A stretch of DNA of 64,000 nt from Aureimonas sp. AU12 (GTDB lineage: Bacteria; Pseudomonadota; Alphaproteobacteria; Rhizobiales; Rhizobiaceae), in NCBI RefSeq assembly GCF_001463705.1, contig NZ_BBWH01000021.1, positions 62,001 to 126,000 of the forward strand, written 5' to 3'. Both the position numbers and the translations under genes were made by a program. Numbering within the stretch: position 1 is the first letter of the stretch; every line of letters starts with the position of its first letter. Below, in pieces: positions 18,903-28,979 of the stretch. The notes beneath the pieces were generated by a model, which had not been told where the DNA came from, ran no database searches, and saw nothing but the letters and a program-made list of their open reading frames with translations.

Positions 18903-19805
18903 TCAGCCGGTCTTGGCTTCGTCCGCGGTGCGCCGGATCTCGGCGACGAGTTCGGCCGGCAGGTCGAGCCGGGCGGCGAGCATGTCGAGATAGGCGCGCT
19001 CGGCCGGATGGTCGGCATCGATCGCCAGAACCGAGGCCGTGTAAACCTCGACGCCCGCCTCGCGGCCGGGCACCCGCGCCACGATGTCGTCGATCGACAG
19101 GGGGCGGCGCATCTCGTCCATGAGCAGACCCTTCTCCTCCGGGTCGAGATCGAGATCGTCGATCTTGCCGAAGATGCGCTCCTGTTCGGCCTGGTCGATA
19201 TGGCCGTCAGCCTTGGCCGCGGCGATCATCGCCGACAGGAGCAGGCGGGCGCGGTCCTCGGCCTCGTGCCCGGCCGGGTGGAACGGCGTGCCGGCGGCAG
19301 ACGGGATCTCGTCGGCCGCGATCGGCCGGGGCAGGACGCCGCCGCGGGCGGGATCGGCGAGATGGCCGCCGGCCGCGGCCTGTTGCTGCGCCTGATAGTT
19401 GGTCCAAGCCTTGTAGCCGAGGCCGGCGACGAGGGCGAGACCGCCGAGCTTGAGGGCGGAGCCGCCGAGATTCTTGGTGCCGCGACCGCGCAGGATCTGC
19501 GACGCGAGGCCGCCGGCGAGGGCGCCGCCGATCGCCTTGCCGGCGAAGCCGCCGCCAAGACCGCCCGAGCCGCCGCCGCGCGAGCCGCCGAGGACGGAGC
19601 CGACGAGATCGCCGAGGCCACCACCGGAGGAGCCGGGGGCGCGGCCCGAAGAGCCGCCGAGAACCTGCCCGACGATCTTGCCGAGCCCATCCTGCAGCGC
19701 ATTGCCGGAGGAGGGACGCGTCGGCGATCCGTATCCGCCCTGCGTGCCGGGACGCCCGTGTCCGGTGCCGAGGAACTGGTCGAGAAGCTTCTGTGCGTCG
19801 ATCAT
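18903..19805 (-). CDS. DUF533 / TerB-like tellurite-resistance family protein
   Basis: 300-residue protein in three parts. The N-terminal ~100 residues are Gly/Ser-rich low-complexity sequence. A hydrophobic segment follows (about residues 115-150, GGLALVAGLGYKAWTNYQ). The C-terminal ~130 residues form a helical TerB-like domain (LLLSAMIAAAKADGHIDQAEQERIFG, then DADHPAERAYLDMLAARL). The acidic ADGHID motif is typical of TerB-like metal-binding helices. It resembles YebE/DUF533 proteins, whose function is unknown. ATG 19805 is chosen at the family-like MIDAQKLLDQFL. Confidence 0.8.
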   Translation of the reverse strand: MIDAQKLLDQFLGTGHGRPGTQGGYGSPTRPSSGNALQDGLGKIVGQVLGGSSGRAPGSSGGGLGDLVGSVLGGSRGGGSGGLGGGFAGKAIGGALAGGLASQILRGRGTKNLGGSALKLGGLALVAGLGYKAWTNYQAQQQAAAGGHLADPARGGVLPRPIAADEIPSAAGTPFHPAGHEAEDRARLLLSAMIAAAKADGHIDQAEQERIFGKIDDLDLDPEEKGLLMDEMRRPLSIDDIVARVPGREAGVEVYTASVLAIDADHPAERAYLDMLAARLDLPAELVAEIRRTADEAKTG

Positions 19806-19911
19806 TGTATCGGTCTCCGTGAGGCGCGGTGCGCTTGGACACCGCATCTGGGACGCCGACGCGCCGACGCAACGCCTATCGTGGTGACCAACCCCCGAGC
19901 GGCCGTGTCGA

Positions 19912-20565
19912 TCACGCTTTCTTGTCGAAGAGCGGCTCGGTCGCGTGGCGCTTCAACAGCGGGAACTGCGCCAGCATAAAGAGGACGGTGATGGGCATCG
20001 TGCCCCAGACCTTGAAGGCTACCCAGGCGTCGGTCGAAAAGTTGCGCCACACCACCTCGTTGAGGATCGCCAGCACCACGAAGAACCAGCCCCAGCGGAA
20101 GGTCAGCTTGTGCCAGCCGGCATCGTCGAGCTTGAAGGCCTGGTCGAAGACGTAGCCGAGCAGCGGCTTGCCGAAGGCGAGGCCCCCGAGCAGGATCGCG
20201 GCGAACAGCCCGTTGACGATCGTCGGCTTCATCTTGATGAAGACCTCGTCCTGCAGCCAAAGCGTCAGCGTGCCGAACACGACGACCACGAGGCCCGAGA
20301 CGATCGGCATGATCGGCAGCGTCCTCGTCAGCGCGTAGGAGACCGAAAGCGCCACCACGGTCGCCACCATGAAGAGGGCGGTGGCGACGAAGAGCGGCCC
20401 GCCGAGGTTCCCAAGCGCGGGAAAGGCGCTGGCGATCTGGTCGCCGCGCGAATTGGCGAAGAAGAAGACCACGAGGGGCCCGAGTTCGAGCGCGAACTTC
20501 AGGAGCGGGTTGATCTCGCGCTTGCCCGGCGCGTTCGGCGCCTTTTCGATGATGCGGTCGGCCAT
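19912..20565 (-). CDS. yciB: Inner-membrane septation protein A family (YciB/IspZ)
   Basis: 217-residue membrane protein with about five to six helices and the YciB signatures [29 protein letters not shown] and the C-terminal [20 protein letters not shown]. Members affect septation and envelope integrity; the exact role is unclear. It follows ftsY on the same strand, 69 bp beyond the ftsY stop, an order common in this group. ATG 20565 gives the usual short polar N-terminus before helix 1. Confidence 0.9.
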   Translation of the reverse strand: MADRIIEKAPNAPGKREINPLLKFALELGPLVVFFFANSRGDQIASAFPALGNLGGPLFVATALFMVATVVALSVSYALTRTLPIMPIVSGLVVVVFGTLTLWLQDEVFIKMKPTIVNGLFAAILLGGLAFGKPLLGYVFDQAFKLDDAGWHKLTFRWGWFFVVLAILNEVVWRNFSTDAWVAFKVWGTMPITVLFMLAQFPLLKRHATEPLFDKKA

Positions 20566-20634
20566 GGCGGCAGTGTCCCTTGTCGGGCGGATCGGAAGGT
20601 CTCGCACTTCTATGGAAAGGCGAGACGGCGGTTT

Positions 20635-22086
20635 TCAGGCGGCGCCGGCGCGGCCCGCGATGGCCTCGGCGAAGTCGCGCGCCTTGAAGGGCTCGAGATC
20701 GTCGATGCCCTCGCCGACGCCGACGAAGAAGACCGGCAGCTTGTGCTTGGCAGCGATGGCGACGAGGATGCCACCGCGCGCCGTGCCGTCGAGCTTGGTC
20801 ATCACGAGGCCGTTGACGCCCGCGACGTTGCGGAAGATCTCGACTTGGCTGAGCGCGTTCTGCCCCGTCGTCGCGTCGAGGGTCTGGAGCACGGTGTGCG
20901 GGGCGTCGGGCTCGCGCTTCTGGAGGACGCGCACGATCTTAGCGAGCTCGTCCATCAGCTCGGCGCGGTTCTGCAGCCGGCCGGCCGTGTCGATGATGAG
21001 GACGTCGGAGCCGTTGCGCACCGCCTCGTCATAGGCCTCGAAAGCCAGCCCCGCGGCATCGGCGCCGATCGCCTTGGCCACCACGGGCGATCCCGTGCGC
21101 TCGCCCCAGATCTTCAGTTGTTCGACGGCCGCCGCGCGGAACGTGTCGCCGGCGCCGAGGGTCACGCTGAGGCCCCCGCGCACGAGTTTCGCCGTCAGCT
21201 TGCCGATCGTCGTGGTCTTGCCCGTACCGTTGACGCCGACCACGAGGATGACGTGCGGCTTCACCGACAGGTCGAGTTCGAGGGGGCGTGCCACGGGTTC
21301 GAGCGCGCGCTCAACCTCCTCGGCGAGGATCTGGCGCACGGCATCGCCGGTGATCTCCTTGCCGAAGCGCCCGTCCGACAGGCGGTCGGTGATGCGCATC
21401 GCCGTCTCGACGCCGAGATCGGCCTGGATCAGCACGTCCTCGAACTGCTGCAGCGTCTCCTCGTCGAGCCGGCGTTTGGTGAAGAGCGCGGTGATCTGGC
21501 CGGACAGCTGGTTGGAGGAGCGCGCAAGCCCCTCGCGCAGCCGCTGGAAGAAGGGCTTGCGCGGCTCGGCGGCGAGCACGGCGTCGGCGCGCGCCTCGCG
21601 CAATGCCCAGCCCTCGCCCTGTGCCTCCGCCCGGCCGGGAATGGGCGCGCGGGCGCTTTCGCCGGGCTCGGGCGGCAGGGGCGCGTCGAGCCAGGAAAAG
21701 GCGTCGCGGTCATCGTCTTCCTCGCCCGCCGGTTCCTCGTGCTCGGGTGCGGCGGGCAGCGGATCCAGCGCGGACGGACTGTCCGGCACGATGCCGCCGT
21801 CGGCGGCCACGATCTCGGCCTCGGCCTCGGCCGCGCTGAGCGGGGCGTCGTGCGGGAGATCGGCTTCGGCCACGGGGGCGGCGTCGTCCAGCGGGGCGTC
21901 AAGCCAGGAGAAGTCGGCTTCGGGCTCGGCACGTGGCACTTCGGGCTCGTCGAGGAAGGCGAGCGCGGGATCGGTCTCGGCGGCGGTGATGGGCTCGTCG
22001 GCGAGCGGCGCGTCCGAGATCGGCCGGTCGAGGAAGCTCGTGTCCGCGGCTGGTTCCACAGGGGCCGTCGGTAGGGTGTCCGTCAC
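20635..22086 (-). CDS. ftsY: Signal recognition particle receptor FtsY (main frame, NG domains)
   Basis: SRP receptor GTPase that docks ribosome-SRP complexes at the membrane. This frame (483 codons from GTG 22086) encodes an acidic Ala/Pro/Glu/Asp-rich A-domain remnant and the complete N and G domains. G1 is [14 protein letters not shown], then [14 protein letters not shown]3 DTAGRLQN, G4 [10 protein letters not shown] and the end [10 protein letters not shown]. The frame is open upstream of 22086 to the A9 run, and the true N-terminus (22185-22466) lies in another frame. Full-length protein therefore needs a -1 shift at 22196-22204; GTG 22086 could give a short form. Confidence 0.9.
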   Translation of the reverse strand: MTDTLPTAPVEPAADTSFLDRPISDAPLADEPITAAETDPALAFLDEPEVPRAEPEADFSWLDAPLDDAAPVAEADLPHDAPLSAAEAEAEIVAADGGIVPDSPSALDPLPAAPEHEEPAGEEDDDRDAFSWLDAPLPPEPGESARAPIPGRAEAQGEGWALREARADAVLAAEPRKPFFQRLREGLARSSNQLSGQITALFTKRRLDEETLQQFEDVLIQADLGVETAMRITDRLSDGRFGKEITGDAVRQILAEEVERALEPVARPLELDLSVKPHVILVVGVNGTGKTTTIGKLTAKLVRGGLSVTLGAGDTFRAAAVEQLKIWGERTGSPVVAKAIGADAAGLAFEAYDEAVRNGSDVLIIDTAGRLQNRAELMDELAKIVRVLQKREPDAPHTVLQTLDATTGQNALSQVEIFRNVAGVNGLVMTKLDGTARGGILVAIAAKHKLPVFFVGVGEGIDDLEPFKARDFAEAIAGRAGAA

Positions 22087-22184
22087 GGCGGGACCGGCCG
22101 CGGTCTCCTGCGCCCGCGCCGGGATCGTGGGCGGCTCGGCGGTCTCGAACGACGATGGTGCGGCGTCCGAGACCGGAGCCGGCT

Positions 22185-22466
22185 CTATTTCAGAGTTTTT
22201 TTTTCAGCCTCGACGCTCGGAGCGTCGCGATCGCGGGGTGTCAGGGGCGTGATGCCGCCGCCCGCCGGCTCTGCGGCGCTGGCGCCGGCTTCCGCGTCGG
22301 TCTCGGTCGAGGCGGCCGCTGGCTGGTGCATCTCGGCTGCGGTCGCATCGGGGCGCTGGCCCGTCGCGTCGTTGACGCGCGGCAGGCCGCTCTCCTCGCT
22401 CGTGCGGTCCTCTTCCTTGGCGCCGAACGAGAAGATGCGGCGGAAGAAGCCCTTTTGTTCGGCCAT
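22185..22466 (-). CDS. ftsY: FtsY N-terminal segment, separated by a -1 frameshift
   Basis: 93-codon frame that begins 23 bp after mtaB, where ftsY normally starts. Its MAEQKGFFRRIFSFGAKEE start is the amphipathic membrane-targeting helix typical of FtsY, followed by acidic low-complexity A-domain sequence. It ends at TAG 22185-22187 right after GAA AAA AAA ACT. Slipping back one base in the A9 run joins it without any stop to the main ftsY frame: 37 codons bridge to 22086, and the product would be about 610 residues. It is not a separate gene. Confidence 0.8.
   Translation of the reverse strand: MAEQKGFFRRIFSFGAKEEDRTSEESGLPRVNDATGQRPDATAAEMHQPAAASTETDAEAGASAAEPAGGGITPLTPRDRDAPSVEAEKKTLK
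22196..22204 (-). other. A9 homopolymer / slippery site inside ftsY
   Basis: Nine T on the plus strand (A9 in the coding strand) give the heptamer A AAA AAA in the zero frame, as in classical -1 slippery sites. Frame restoration needs 10 or 7 A. The cause may be programmed slippage, phase variation, or an assembly or sequencing error. Confidence 0.85.
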
Positions 22467-22489
22467 AAGTCAGGTTCCGTTCATGGGTG

Positions 22490-23782
22490 TCAGGCCGCCG
22501 CGGACAGCGCGTCGGCCAAGGGGAGCGCGACGAGGGCGTCGTCTCCATCGAGCGTTAGAATAGCGTCCACGACGTCGCCGGGGAGGCCGAAGCCGATCGC
22601 GGCGAGCGTGAAGTCCGGCGTGCGGCCCCGTCCGCCCCGCTCCACCAGCATGCGCTGGCGCGTGCCCGCCAGCGACCGGCGGTGCCGATCGAAGGCGATA
22701 TCGCCGCGCTCGCGCAGGTTCGCAGCGCGTGCCTTGGCGATGGAAGCCGGCACTTGCGGCATGCGCGCGGCGGGCGTGCCCTCGCGCGGGCTGAACGGAA
22801 AGACGTGGAGATGCGTCAGCCCGCAATCCTCGACGAGCTTCAGCGTGTTCTGAAACATCGCGTCCGTCTCGGTCGGGAAGCCGGCGATGAGATCGGCGCC
22901 GAAGACGATGTCGGGCCGCAGCGCGCGGATCTCGGCGCAGACTCGCACCGCGTCGTTCCGCGTGTGGCGCCGCTTCATCCGCTTCAGGATCATGTCGTCG
23001 CCGGCCTGCAGCGACAGGTGGAGATGCGGCATCAGGCGCGGCTCGTCGGCGAGCGCCGCCATCAGGTCGGCGTCGACTTCCACCGAATCGATCGAGGAGA
23101 GGCGCAGCCGCTCCAGCGCCGGCACCAACTTCAGGATCTGCCGCACGAGGCCCCCGAGGCGAGGGAGCCCCGGCAGATCGGCGCCCCAGCTCGTCAGGTC
23201 GACGCCGGAAAGGACGACCTCGCGGTAGCCTTCCGCGACGAGGCGACGGATCTGGTCCACCACCGCGCCGGCGGGCACCGAGCGCGAATTGCCGCGGCCG
23301 AAGGGGATGATGCAGAAGGTGCAGCGGTGATCGCAGCCGGTCTGCACCTGCACGATGGCGCGGGCGCGGCCCTCGATGGCGTCCACCATGTGGGCGGCTG
23401 TCTCGCGCACGCTCATGATGTCGTTGACGCGCAGCTTCTCCTGCGCCCCCACGCCGAAATCGGGCAGCGCGCGATAGGTCTCGCGGCTGAGCTTCTCCTC
23501 GTTGCCGAGCACCGCATCGACCTCGGGCATCGCGGCAAAGCGCGCCCCTTCCGTCTGCGCGGCGCAGCCGGTGACGAGGATGCGCGCGGCGGGATCGTCG
23601 CGCCGGGCGCGGCGTACGGCTTGGCGCGCCTGGCGCACGGCTTCGGCCGTGACGGCGCAGGTGTTGACGACGACGGTGCGACGCCCGTCCGCCCCGAGCC
23701 CGGCCGCGCCCGCCTCGCGCCGGATCACCTCGGCCTCGAACGTGTTGAGACGGCAGCCGAACGAGACGATGTCGAGCGTCAA
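22490..23782 (-). CDS. mtaB: tRNA t6A37 methylthiotransferase MtaB
   Basis: Radical-SAM methylthiotransferase that turns t6A37 into ms2t6A37 in ANN-decoding tRNAs. 430 residues. The N-terminal MTTase domain has Cys in SFGCRLN, NTCAVT and TGCAAQ. The radical SAM motif is CDHRCTFC, followed by TIM-barrel sequence ([30 protein letters not shown]) and a shortened C-terminal domain. TTG at 23782 overlaps the dapF stop (TTGA) and gives the normal N-terminus [10 protein letters not shown]. Part of dapF-mtaB-ftsY. Confidence 0.92.
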   Translation of the reverse strand: MTLDIVSFGCRLNTFEAEVIRREAGAAGLGADGRRTVVVNTCAVTAEAVRQARQAVRRARRDDPAARILVTGCAAQTEGARFAAMPEVDAVLGNEEKLSRETYRALPDFGVGAQEKLRVNDIMSVRETAAHMVDAIEGRARAIVQVQTGCDHRCTFCIIPFGRGNSRSVPAGAVVDQIRRLVAEGYREVVLSGVDLTSWGADLPGLPRLGGLVRQILKLVPALERLRLSSIDSVEVDADLMAALADEPRLMPHLHLSLQAGDDMILKRMKRRHTRNDAVRVCAEIRALRPDIVFGADLIAGFPTETDAMFQNTLKLVEDCGLTHLHVFPFSPREGTPAARMPQVPASIAKARAANLRERGDIAFDRHRRSLAGTRQRMLVERGGRGRTPDFTLAAIGFGLPGDVVDAILTLDGDDALVALPLADALSAAA

Positions 23783-24702
23783 GGCGCGGCCCCGGCGGGA
23801 TGCGGCTCGGGGTGCTGGCCAGTCTGAGGCTCGATGTCGCGAGCGAAGTCGCCGGTCGCGGGGTCGAGCGTTCCCGACCATTCCCATTCCGCCGGGCCGG
23901 TCATCAGCACATGGTCGTCCGAGCTGCGCCAGTCGATGAGGAGGTCGCCGCCGGGCACGGTGACGGTGACGCGCCGGCCGGTGCGCCGGGTGCGGGCGCC
24001 CGAGACGGCGGCCGCGCAGGCGGCCGAGCCGCAGGCGCGCGTCAGCCCGACGCCGCGCTCCCAGGTGCGGATGGCCATCGCGTCGTCCGCCGTGACGCGG
24101 GCGATCGAGATGTTGGCGCGATCGGGAAAGATCGGATGGTTCTCGAGGATCGGCCCGAACCGGTCGAGCGCATAGGACCAGACGTCGTTCTTCACCCAGA
24201 AGATCGCATGCGGGTTGCCCATCGAGGCGACGGAAGGCGAATGCAGGACGGGTGCGTCGATCGGGCCGATCTGGAGCTCGATGGCGCGGGTGTCGGCGAA
24301 CTCCTCGGCGAGCGGGATCTGGCGCCAGTCGAGGCCGGGCGGCCCCATGTCGACGGTAACGAGCCCGTCGGGGCGTTCATGCGCTTCGAGAAGGCCGGCC
24401 TTCGTCTCGAAGACGAAGTCCTTGATGCCGGTTTCGCTGGCGAGCGCGTGGACCACGCAGCGCGTGCCGTTGCCGCAGGCGCCGGCCTCCGAGCCGTCGG
24501 CATTGATGATGCGCACCAGCGCCGCGGTTCCGGCGGTGCGCGGATCGTGGATCGCCATGATCTGGTCGAAGCGCGTCGCGGGGCGCGCCGCCAAGGCGCG
24601 GGCGGCGTCCGGCGCGATGCGGGCCGAGGTGCCGCGCAGGTCTGCCACGAGGATCTCGTTGCCGAGCCCGTTCATGCGGGCGAAGGGAATGGGATGCGTC
24701 AT
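23779..24702 (-). CDS. dapF: Diaminopimelate epimerase
   Basis: Converts LL- to meso-diaminopimelate for lysine and peptidoglycan synthesis. 307 residues with the two active-site Cys motifs [11 protein letters not shown] and [10 protein letters not shown], the N-terminal [12 protein letters not shown] and GNPHAIFWV. The C-terminus has a short polar extension past the family core. It leads the dapF-mtaB-ftsY group with 4-nt overlap into mtaB. ATG 24702 directly precedes the conserved N-terminus. Confidence 0.95.
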   Translation of the reverse strand: MTHPIPFARMNGLGNEILVADLRGTSARIAPDAARALAARPATRFDQIMAIHDPRTAGTAALVRIINADGSEAGACGNGTRCVVHALASETGIKDFVFETKAGLLEAHERPDGLVTVDMGPPGLDWRQIPLAEEFADTRAIELQIGPIDAPVLHSPSVASMGNPHAIFWVKNDVWSYALDRFGPILENHPIFPDRANISIARVTADDAMAIRTWERGVGLTRACGSAACAAAVSGARTRRTGRRVTVTVPGGDLLIDWRSSDDHVLMTGPAEWEWSGTLDPATGDFARDIEPQTGQHPEPHPAGAAP

Positions 24703-24814
24703 GGCGTCGGGATCGGCGTCGAGAGGGGTGGGGATCCCGCCCTATATGGCAAGAAGCCCGTTGCATTGCTACCCGCCGAGCGTGGCCGGCGGGTGCGAGG
24801 GCATCGTCCGGCGA

Positions 24815-25945
24815 TCAGCTTTCCCAGTCGACGCCGATCGGGTCGCGATCGAGCTGCTTGGCCTCGGCCGTGATGTCGCGTGCCTCCTCGCGGTCGCTCT
24901 CGTCGGCCTCGTCGGGCATCTCGGCGTCGCCCGGGCCGCGCGCCAGACCCAGCTTGAAATACATCGGGAAATGGTCGGAGCCGCCGGCCGGAAGGCGCTG
25001 CATGTCGACGAGGCGGAAGCGCACGTCGTGGAACAGATGGTCGAGCGGCCAGCGCATGAAGAAGAAGCGGGCGTCGAACGTGTTGTAGAAGCCGCGCCCG
25101 ACTCGCGGATCGAGAAGGCGCGAGAGACGCTGGAAGAGGCGCGTCGTGTTCGACCAGGCGACGTCGTTGAGATCGCCCGTCACGATCGCCGGCAGCTTCT
25201 GCCCGGTGACGAGGCTGGCGATCTTGACGAGTTCGGCGTCGCGCCCGACCGAATCGATGTGCGGCACCGGCGGCTCGGGATGGACGCAGTAGAGCCGGAA
25301 TCGCTGCCCGTCGCGGAGGCGCACTGTCGCGACGATCGAGGGAATGCCCTCCATCACCAGATATTCGGACACCACGTTTTCGAGCGGCAGCCGCGAGAAC
25401 AGCACCATGCCGTAGGCGTTTTCGAGGGGGTGGCGCACCACATGGGGGTAGCGGGCCGCCAGGGGTTCGAGCGCGTCGACCCAGGCCTGATCGGTTTCCA
25501 TGAAGAGCGCGAGATCGGCGTCCGCGGTGTCGGCAAGCGCCAGCGCAGCGGCGTAGTTGCGGTTGGACTGTTTGATGTTGGCCGACAGCACCGACACGGT
25601 ATCCGGCCCGTTCGGATCGCCCTCGAAGCGCACCGACTGCTGGCGCCGAACCGGCAGGAACTGGGCGATGCAGGTGGCCTGCACGCCGATCACCACGATC
25701 AGCCCGACATCGATGAACCAGCGCCAGCCGCTCGGCGGCAGCGTCGCGAGCGCGATGGCGAGAAGCACCAGCGCCACGGCGAGGAACTGCAGGCGCGGAA
25801 AGGAGAAGATGCGCACGAAGCCGTGCGCCACGCGCAGGAACGACAGGCCCGTGGCCAGAAGGAGGAGGGCCGTCAGCCCCGCCAGGATCGTCGTGGTCAA
25901 GTCCGGGCCCGTTCTGTTCGGCAGCCTCCAGAGCTTCGAAAGCAA
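24815..25945 (-). CDS. Membrane-anchored endonuclease/exonuclease/phosphatase family protein
   Basis: 376-residue protein. Three N-terminal membrane helices (about 18-40, 50-68 and 75-97) are followed by a DNase-I-like EEP domain. Motifs are SANIKQSNRN, FMETDQAW, the catalytic GDLNDVAWS and the C-terminal SDHFPM. The tail after ~340 is acidic and probably disordered. The catalytic domain is likely periplasmic by topology. Substrate (nucleic acid, phosphoester or lipid) is not determinable. The gene lies alone between dapF and the TauE permease. Confidence 0.8.
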   Translation of the reverse strand: MLSKLWRLPNRTGPDLTTTILAGLTALLLLATGLSFLRVAHGFVRIFSFPRLQFLAVALVLLAIALATLPPSGWRWFIDVGLIVVIGVQATCIAQFLPVRRQQSVRFEGDPNGPDTVSVLSANIKQSNRNYAAALALADTADADLALFMETDQAWVDALEPLAARYPHVVRHPLENAYGMVLFSRLPLENVVSEYLVMEGIPSIVATVRLRDGQRFRLYCVHPEPPVPHIDSVGRDAELVKIASLVTGQKLPAIVTGDLNDVAWSNTTRLFQRLSRLLDPRVGRGFYNTFDARFFFMRWPLDHLFHDVRFRLVDMQRLPAGGSDHFPMYFKLGLARGPGDAEMPDEADESDREEARDITAEAKQLDRDPIGVDWES

Positions 25946-26059
25946 GGAAAGCCGCGACCGGGCGACGCAAGGACGCCCACCCCGCGCAATGAAGGGCCGA
26001 TCCCCATCACAGGCAAGGGCAGGGCGCCAAGAAAGCCGTGTTGGGATAGATCCGGTGGA

Positions 26060-26824
26060 TCAGCCGGCGGCGTTACGCCAGAAATAATAGGCGGCCAGCG
26101 CGAAGCCGACCGTGATCACCACGACCCGGACATAGACCTGCGGCACGCGCTTGGCGATCCAGACGCCGGTATAGCCGCCGAGCGCGACGCCGGGGATCAT
26201 CACCACCGCCTGCGGCCACGCCACGACGCCGCCGGAGACGAAGACGACGATCGCCACGATCGCGATCACCGTCGCCAGCATGTTCTTCAAGGCGTTCAGC
26301 CGGTGATAGTCGCCGCTTTCGGTGAGGCCGAGGGTGGCCAGCATCATGATGCCCATGCCGGCGCCAAAGAAGCCGCCGTAGATCGAGGTGACGAACTGCA
26401 GGATCGGGCTGGAGAGATTGCGACCCCGCGCGGCATCCGTCTCGTGGCGGGCCTTCGGCTTCAGCCAGGGGCCGGCGGCAAAGAGCAGGGTCGCGGCGAG
26501 AAGCAGCCAGGGCACGAGGCTCTGGAACTGCGGATTGTCGAGCGAGAGAAGAAGCAGCGCGCCCGCGAGCGAGCCGAACACGGAGACGAGCGCCAGCACC
26601 AGCGCGCCGCGCCACATGCGGCGGATGTCGCTCCAGTAGGCCAGCGTCGAGGTGACGTAGCCGGGGAACTGGGTGATCGAGGAGGTGGCGTTGGCCGAGA
26701 TCGGCGGCACGCCGACGAGGGTCAGGGCGCCGAAGGTGAGGAAGGTGCCCCCGCCCGCGACCGCGTTGAAGCCGCCCGCGAAGAAGCCGGCGAGGAAGAG
26801 GAAGACGATCTCGATCAGGGACAT
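26060..26824 (-). CDS. Sulfite exporter TauE/SafE family permease (TSUP)
   Basis: 254-residue membrane protein with about eight helices and TSUP features: duplicated Gly-rich segments AGFFAGGFNAVAGGGTFLTF and SIYGGFFGAGMGIMMLATLG, and an end in a hydrophobic C-terminal helix. These proteins move small sulfur-containing or carboxylate anions, but the substrate is unknown here. ATG 26824 is taken; TTG 26836 is also in frame. No Shine-Dalgarno sequence is obvious. Confidence 0.85.
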   Translation of the reverse strand: MSLIEIVFLFLAGFFAGGFNAVAGGGTFLTFGALTLVGVPPISANATSSITQFPGYVTSTLAYWSDIRRMWRGALVLALVSVFGSLAGALLLLSLDNPQFQSLVPWLLLAATLLFAAGPWLKPKARHETDAARGRNLSSPILQFVTSIYGGFFGAGMGIMMLATLGLTESGDYHRLNALKNMLATVIAIVAIVVFVSGGVVAWPQAVVMIPGVALGGYTGVWIAKRVPQVYVRVVVITVGFALAAYYFWRNAAG

Positions 26825-27111
26825 GGCGTCGGGCAAGGCTTTCGGGCGCGGGTCGGCTTATGGGGGAGAGGAGCCGTTTTCGGGCATAGGCCATCGACGC
26901 CGGGCCGGAAAGGGTGGCACGGCGCAGGGCTATGCCGCGCCGCAGCATGGTGGCCCCGGCGGGACGCCTGCGAGGGCAAAAAGAGCGCCCCCGCGTCTCG
27001 ACAAGTGTGACGGTCTCGTGTAACAGCCGCCTCGATTTCCTCAGAATAACTTGACCGTATCAGACACGGCCATGACCGGCTTGCCGGCATGCAACGAATT
27101 GAGGCTGGACC

Positions 27112-27579
27112 ATGGATATCATTCAGGAACTGGACGCCCAAGAGGTCGCCCGCATCGCCGCCATCCGCACGCTGCCCTCGTTTTCGCCGGGCGATACGCT
27201 GCGCGTCAACGTGCGCGTGACGGAAGGCACCCGGACCCGCGTGCAGGCCTATGAAGGCGTCTGCATCGCCCGCTGCGGCGGCGGCATCCAGGAGAACTTC
27301 ACCGTTCGCAAGATCTCCTACGGCGAGGGCGTCGAGCGCGTCTTCCCGATGTATTCGCCGATGCTGGAATCGGTCGAGGTCGTGCGTCGCGGTCGCGTTC
27401 GTCGCGCCAAGCTCTATTACCTGCGCGATCGTCGCGGCAAGTCGGCGCGTATCGTCGAGGCCACCAACGTTCGCGCCCGCAAGCTGAACGACGATGCCCG
27501 CGGCGTCGCCGCCGAGGCTCGCCAGAAGGCCGAGGCCGACAAGGCCGCCGCGAAGGCCGCCAAGACCGCTGCCGAGTAA
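27112..27579 (+). CDS. rplS: 50S ribosomal protein L19
   Basis: Large-subunit protein at the 30S/50S interface. 155 residues: the conserved L19 core ([26 protein letters not shown], then [17 protein letters not shown] and [19 protein letters not shown]) plus a Lys/Ala-rich C-terminal extension common in alphaproteobacteria. The usual upstream partners rimM-trmD are not here; the preceding gene is divergent. A terminator follows at 27602-27628. Confidence 0.96.
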   Translation: MDIIQELDAQEVARIAAIRTLPSFSPGDTLRVNVRVTEGTRTRVQAYEGVCIARCGGGIQENFTVRKISYGEGVERVFPMYSPMLESVEVVRRGRVRRAKLYYLRDRRGKSARIVEATNVRARKLNDDARGVAAEARQKAEADKAAAKAAKTAAE

Positions 27580-27601
27580 TCCACGGTTCGGCTCGAATTC
27601 G

Positions 27602-27628
27602 AAAGGCGGCCCCCGGGTCGCCTTTTTT
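27602..27628 (+). terminator. rplS terminator
   Basis: An imperfect 11-bp stem (AAAGGCGGCCC with GGGTCGCCTTT, one mismatch) leads directly into a run of six T at 27623-27628, 22 bp after the rplS stop. Confidence 0.85.
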
Positions 27629-27823
27629 CGTTTGAAGACGGCGATCCGGCTTCGGTCCAACTCGCTGCTTCGGCTCGCCCGGCGAGACCCGTGCCGGCAC
27701 GAGCCCCGCCGTCGGCGCAGGCCGGCACTGCGAAATGAGCGCGCCCGAGAGGTTTGCAGGCCGGACCTCCCGGTGTATCGCTGCCGCAGACGTTAAGCCC
27801 CGCGAACCATCCGGCCCCGCCCC

Positions 27824-28867
27824 ATGTCCCTGCGCTCCGCTCTCCGCCGCGTTCCCGTCGACCGTTTTCTCCTGATGTTGATCGCCACGATCGCCATCGC
27901 CGCCGTGATCCCGGCGCGCGGCGAGGTGGCGGAGGCGTTCGACTGGATCACCTACGGAGCCATCGCGCTCCTGTTCTTCCTCTACGGCGCGCGCCTCTCG
28001 CCGAAGGCGGTCTGGCAGGGCCTCCTGCACTGGCGCCTGCAGGGCCTCGTGTTCCTGTCGACCTTCGCCTTCTTCCCGCTCGTCGGCCTCGCCCTGTCGC
28101 CGCTCGCCAGCCACGTGCTGCCGGCCGAACTCGCGCTCGGGCTGCTCTACGTCTGCCTGCTGCCCTCGACCGTCCAATCCTCGATCGCCTTCACCTCGAT
28201 CGCGGGCGGCAACGTGCCGGCGGCGCTGACAAGCGCCTCGGTCTCCAATCTCCTCGGCGTCGTCATCACCCCGGCGCTGGTGCTCTTAGTGGCGAGCTCG
28301 CAAGGGGGCGCCTTCTCCTTCGACGCGGTGCAGAAGATCGCGCTCCAGATCCTGGTACCCTTCGCGGCCGGTCAGATCGCGCGGCCGCTGATCGGCGACT
28401 GGCTCCTGCGCCACAAGCCGCTGACGCAGATCGTCGATCGCGGCTCGATCCTGCTCGTGGTCTATGCCGCCTTCTCGGAAGGCATGGTCGCGGGCGTGTG
28501 GACGAAGCTGGGCCTCGGCGACCTCGCCACGGTCGTCGCTTTCGACATCGTGATCCTCGCCATCGTGCTGGCCACCACGACCTTCGTCGCCCGGCGGCTG
28601 AAGTTCGCCAAGCCGGACGAGATCGCCATCGTCTTCTGCGGCTCGAAGAAGAGCATGGCGACGGGCATTCCGATGGCCGGCATCCTGTTTGCCGGCCATG
28701 CGATGGCGCTCGTGGTGCTGCCGCTGATGCTGTTTCACCAGATCCAGCTCTTCGCCTGCGCCGCGCTGGCGCAGCGTTATGCACGGAAGGCCGAAGGGAC
28801 TGCCGCCGCCCCGAGCGTCACCGAGGTCGTGGCGCAGGAGCAGGATGCGGTGGGCCTGAAGGTCTGA
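27824..28867 (+). CDS. SBF-like bile acid:sodium symporter family protein
   Basis: 347-residue membrane transporter with about nine to ten hydrophobic helices. Motifs of the SBF-like family (bacterial ASBT/YfeH type) are the crossover segments LPSTVQSSIAFTSIAGGNVPAALTSA and CGSKKSMATGIPMAG. The paired polar residues in these unwound helices form the sodium sites in ASBT homologues. The natural substrate is unknown. It forms a single-gene unit; the C-terminal ~25 residues are polar and variable. Confidence 0.85.
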   Translation: MSLRSALRRVPVDRFLLMLIATIAIAAVIPARGEVAEAFDWITYGAIALLFFLYGARLSPKAVWQGLLHWRLQGLVFLSTFAFFPLVGLALSPLASHVLPAELALGLLYVCLLPSTVQSSIAFTSIAGGNVPAALTSASVSNLLGVVITPALVLLVASSQGGAFSFDAVQKIALQILVPFAAGQIARPLIGDWLLRHKPLTQIVDRGSILLVVYAAFSEGMVAGVWTKLGLGDLATVVAFDIVILAIVLATTTFVARRLKFAKPDEIAIVFCGSKKSMATGIPMAGILFAGHAMALVVLPLMLFHQIQLFACAALAQRYARKAEGTAAAPSVTEVVAQEQDAVGLKV

Positions 28868-28979
28868 GACGGGCGTTCGTTTCGCGTCCGGCGTGCAAAG
28901 CAGCATCGGCGTTCTTGGCAAGGCGGGCCCGCGCGTGACAGGTTGCGGGCGACCCGACCTCACGGAAACGTCGCCGCCC

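Noticed and set aside
22185-22466. Treating the 93-codon frame after mtaB as an independent small gene
   Set aside because: Its N-terminus is FtsY-like and the sequence continues without a stop into ftsY after a one-base slip at the A9 run.
24215-27010. A 931-codon open frame on the plus strand
   Set aside because: It runs antisense through dapF, the EEP protein and the TauE permease, all with clear family motifs. Its composition (Arg/Ala/Glu/His-rich, low complexity) is that of a GC-rich shadow frame.
27051-27080. A sigma70 promoter for rplS from TTGACC at 27051
   Set aside because: No acceptable -10 hexamer lies 16-18 bp downstream, so only the -35-like element is present.
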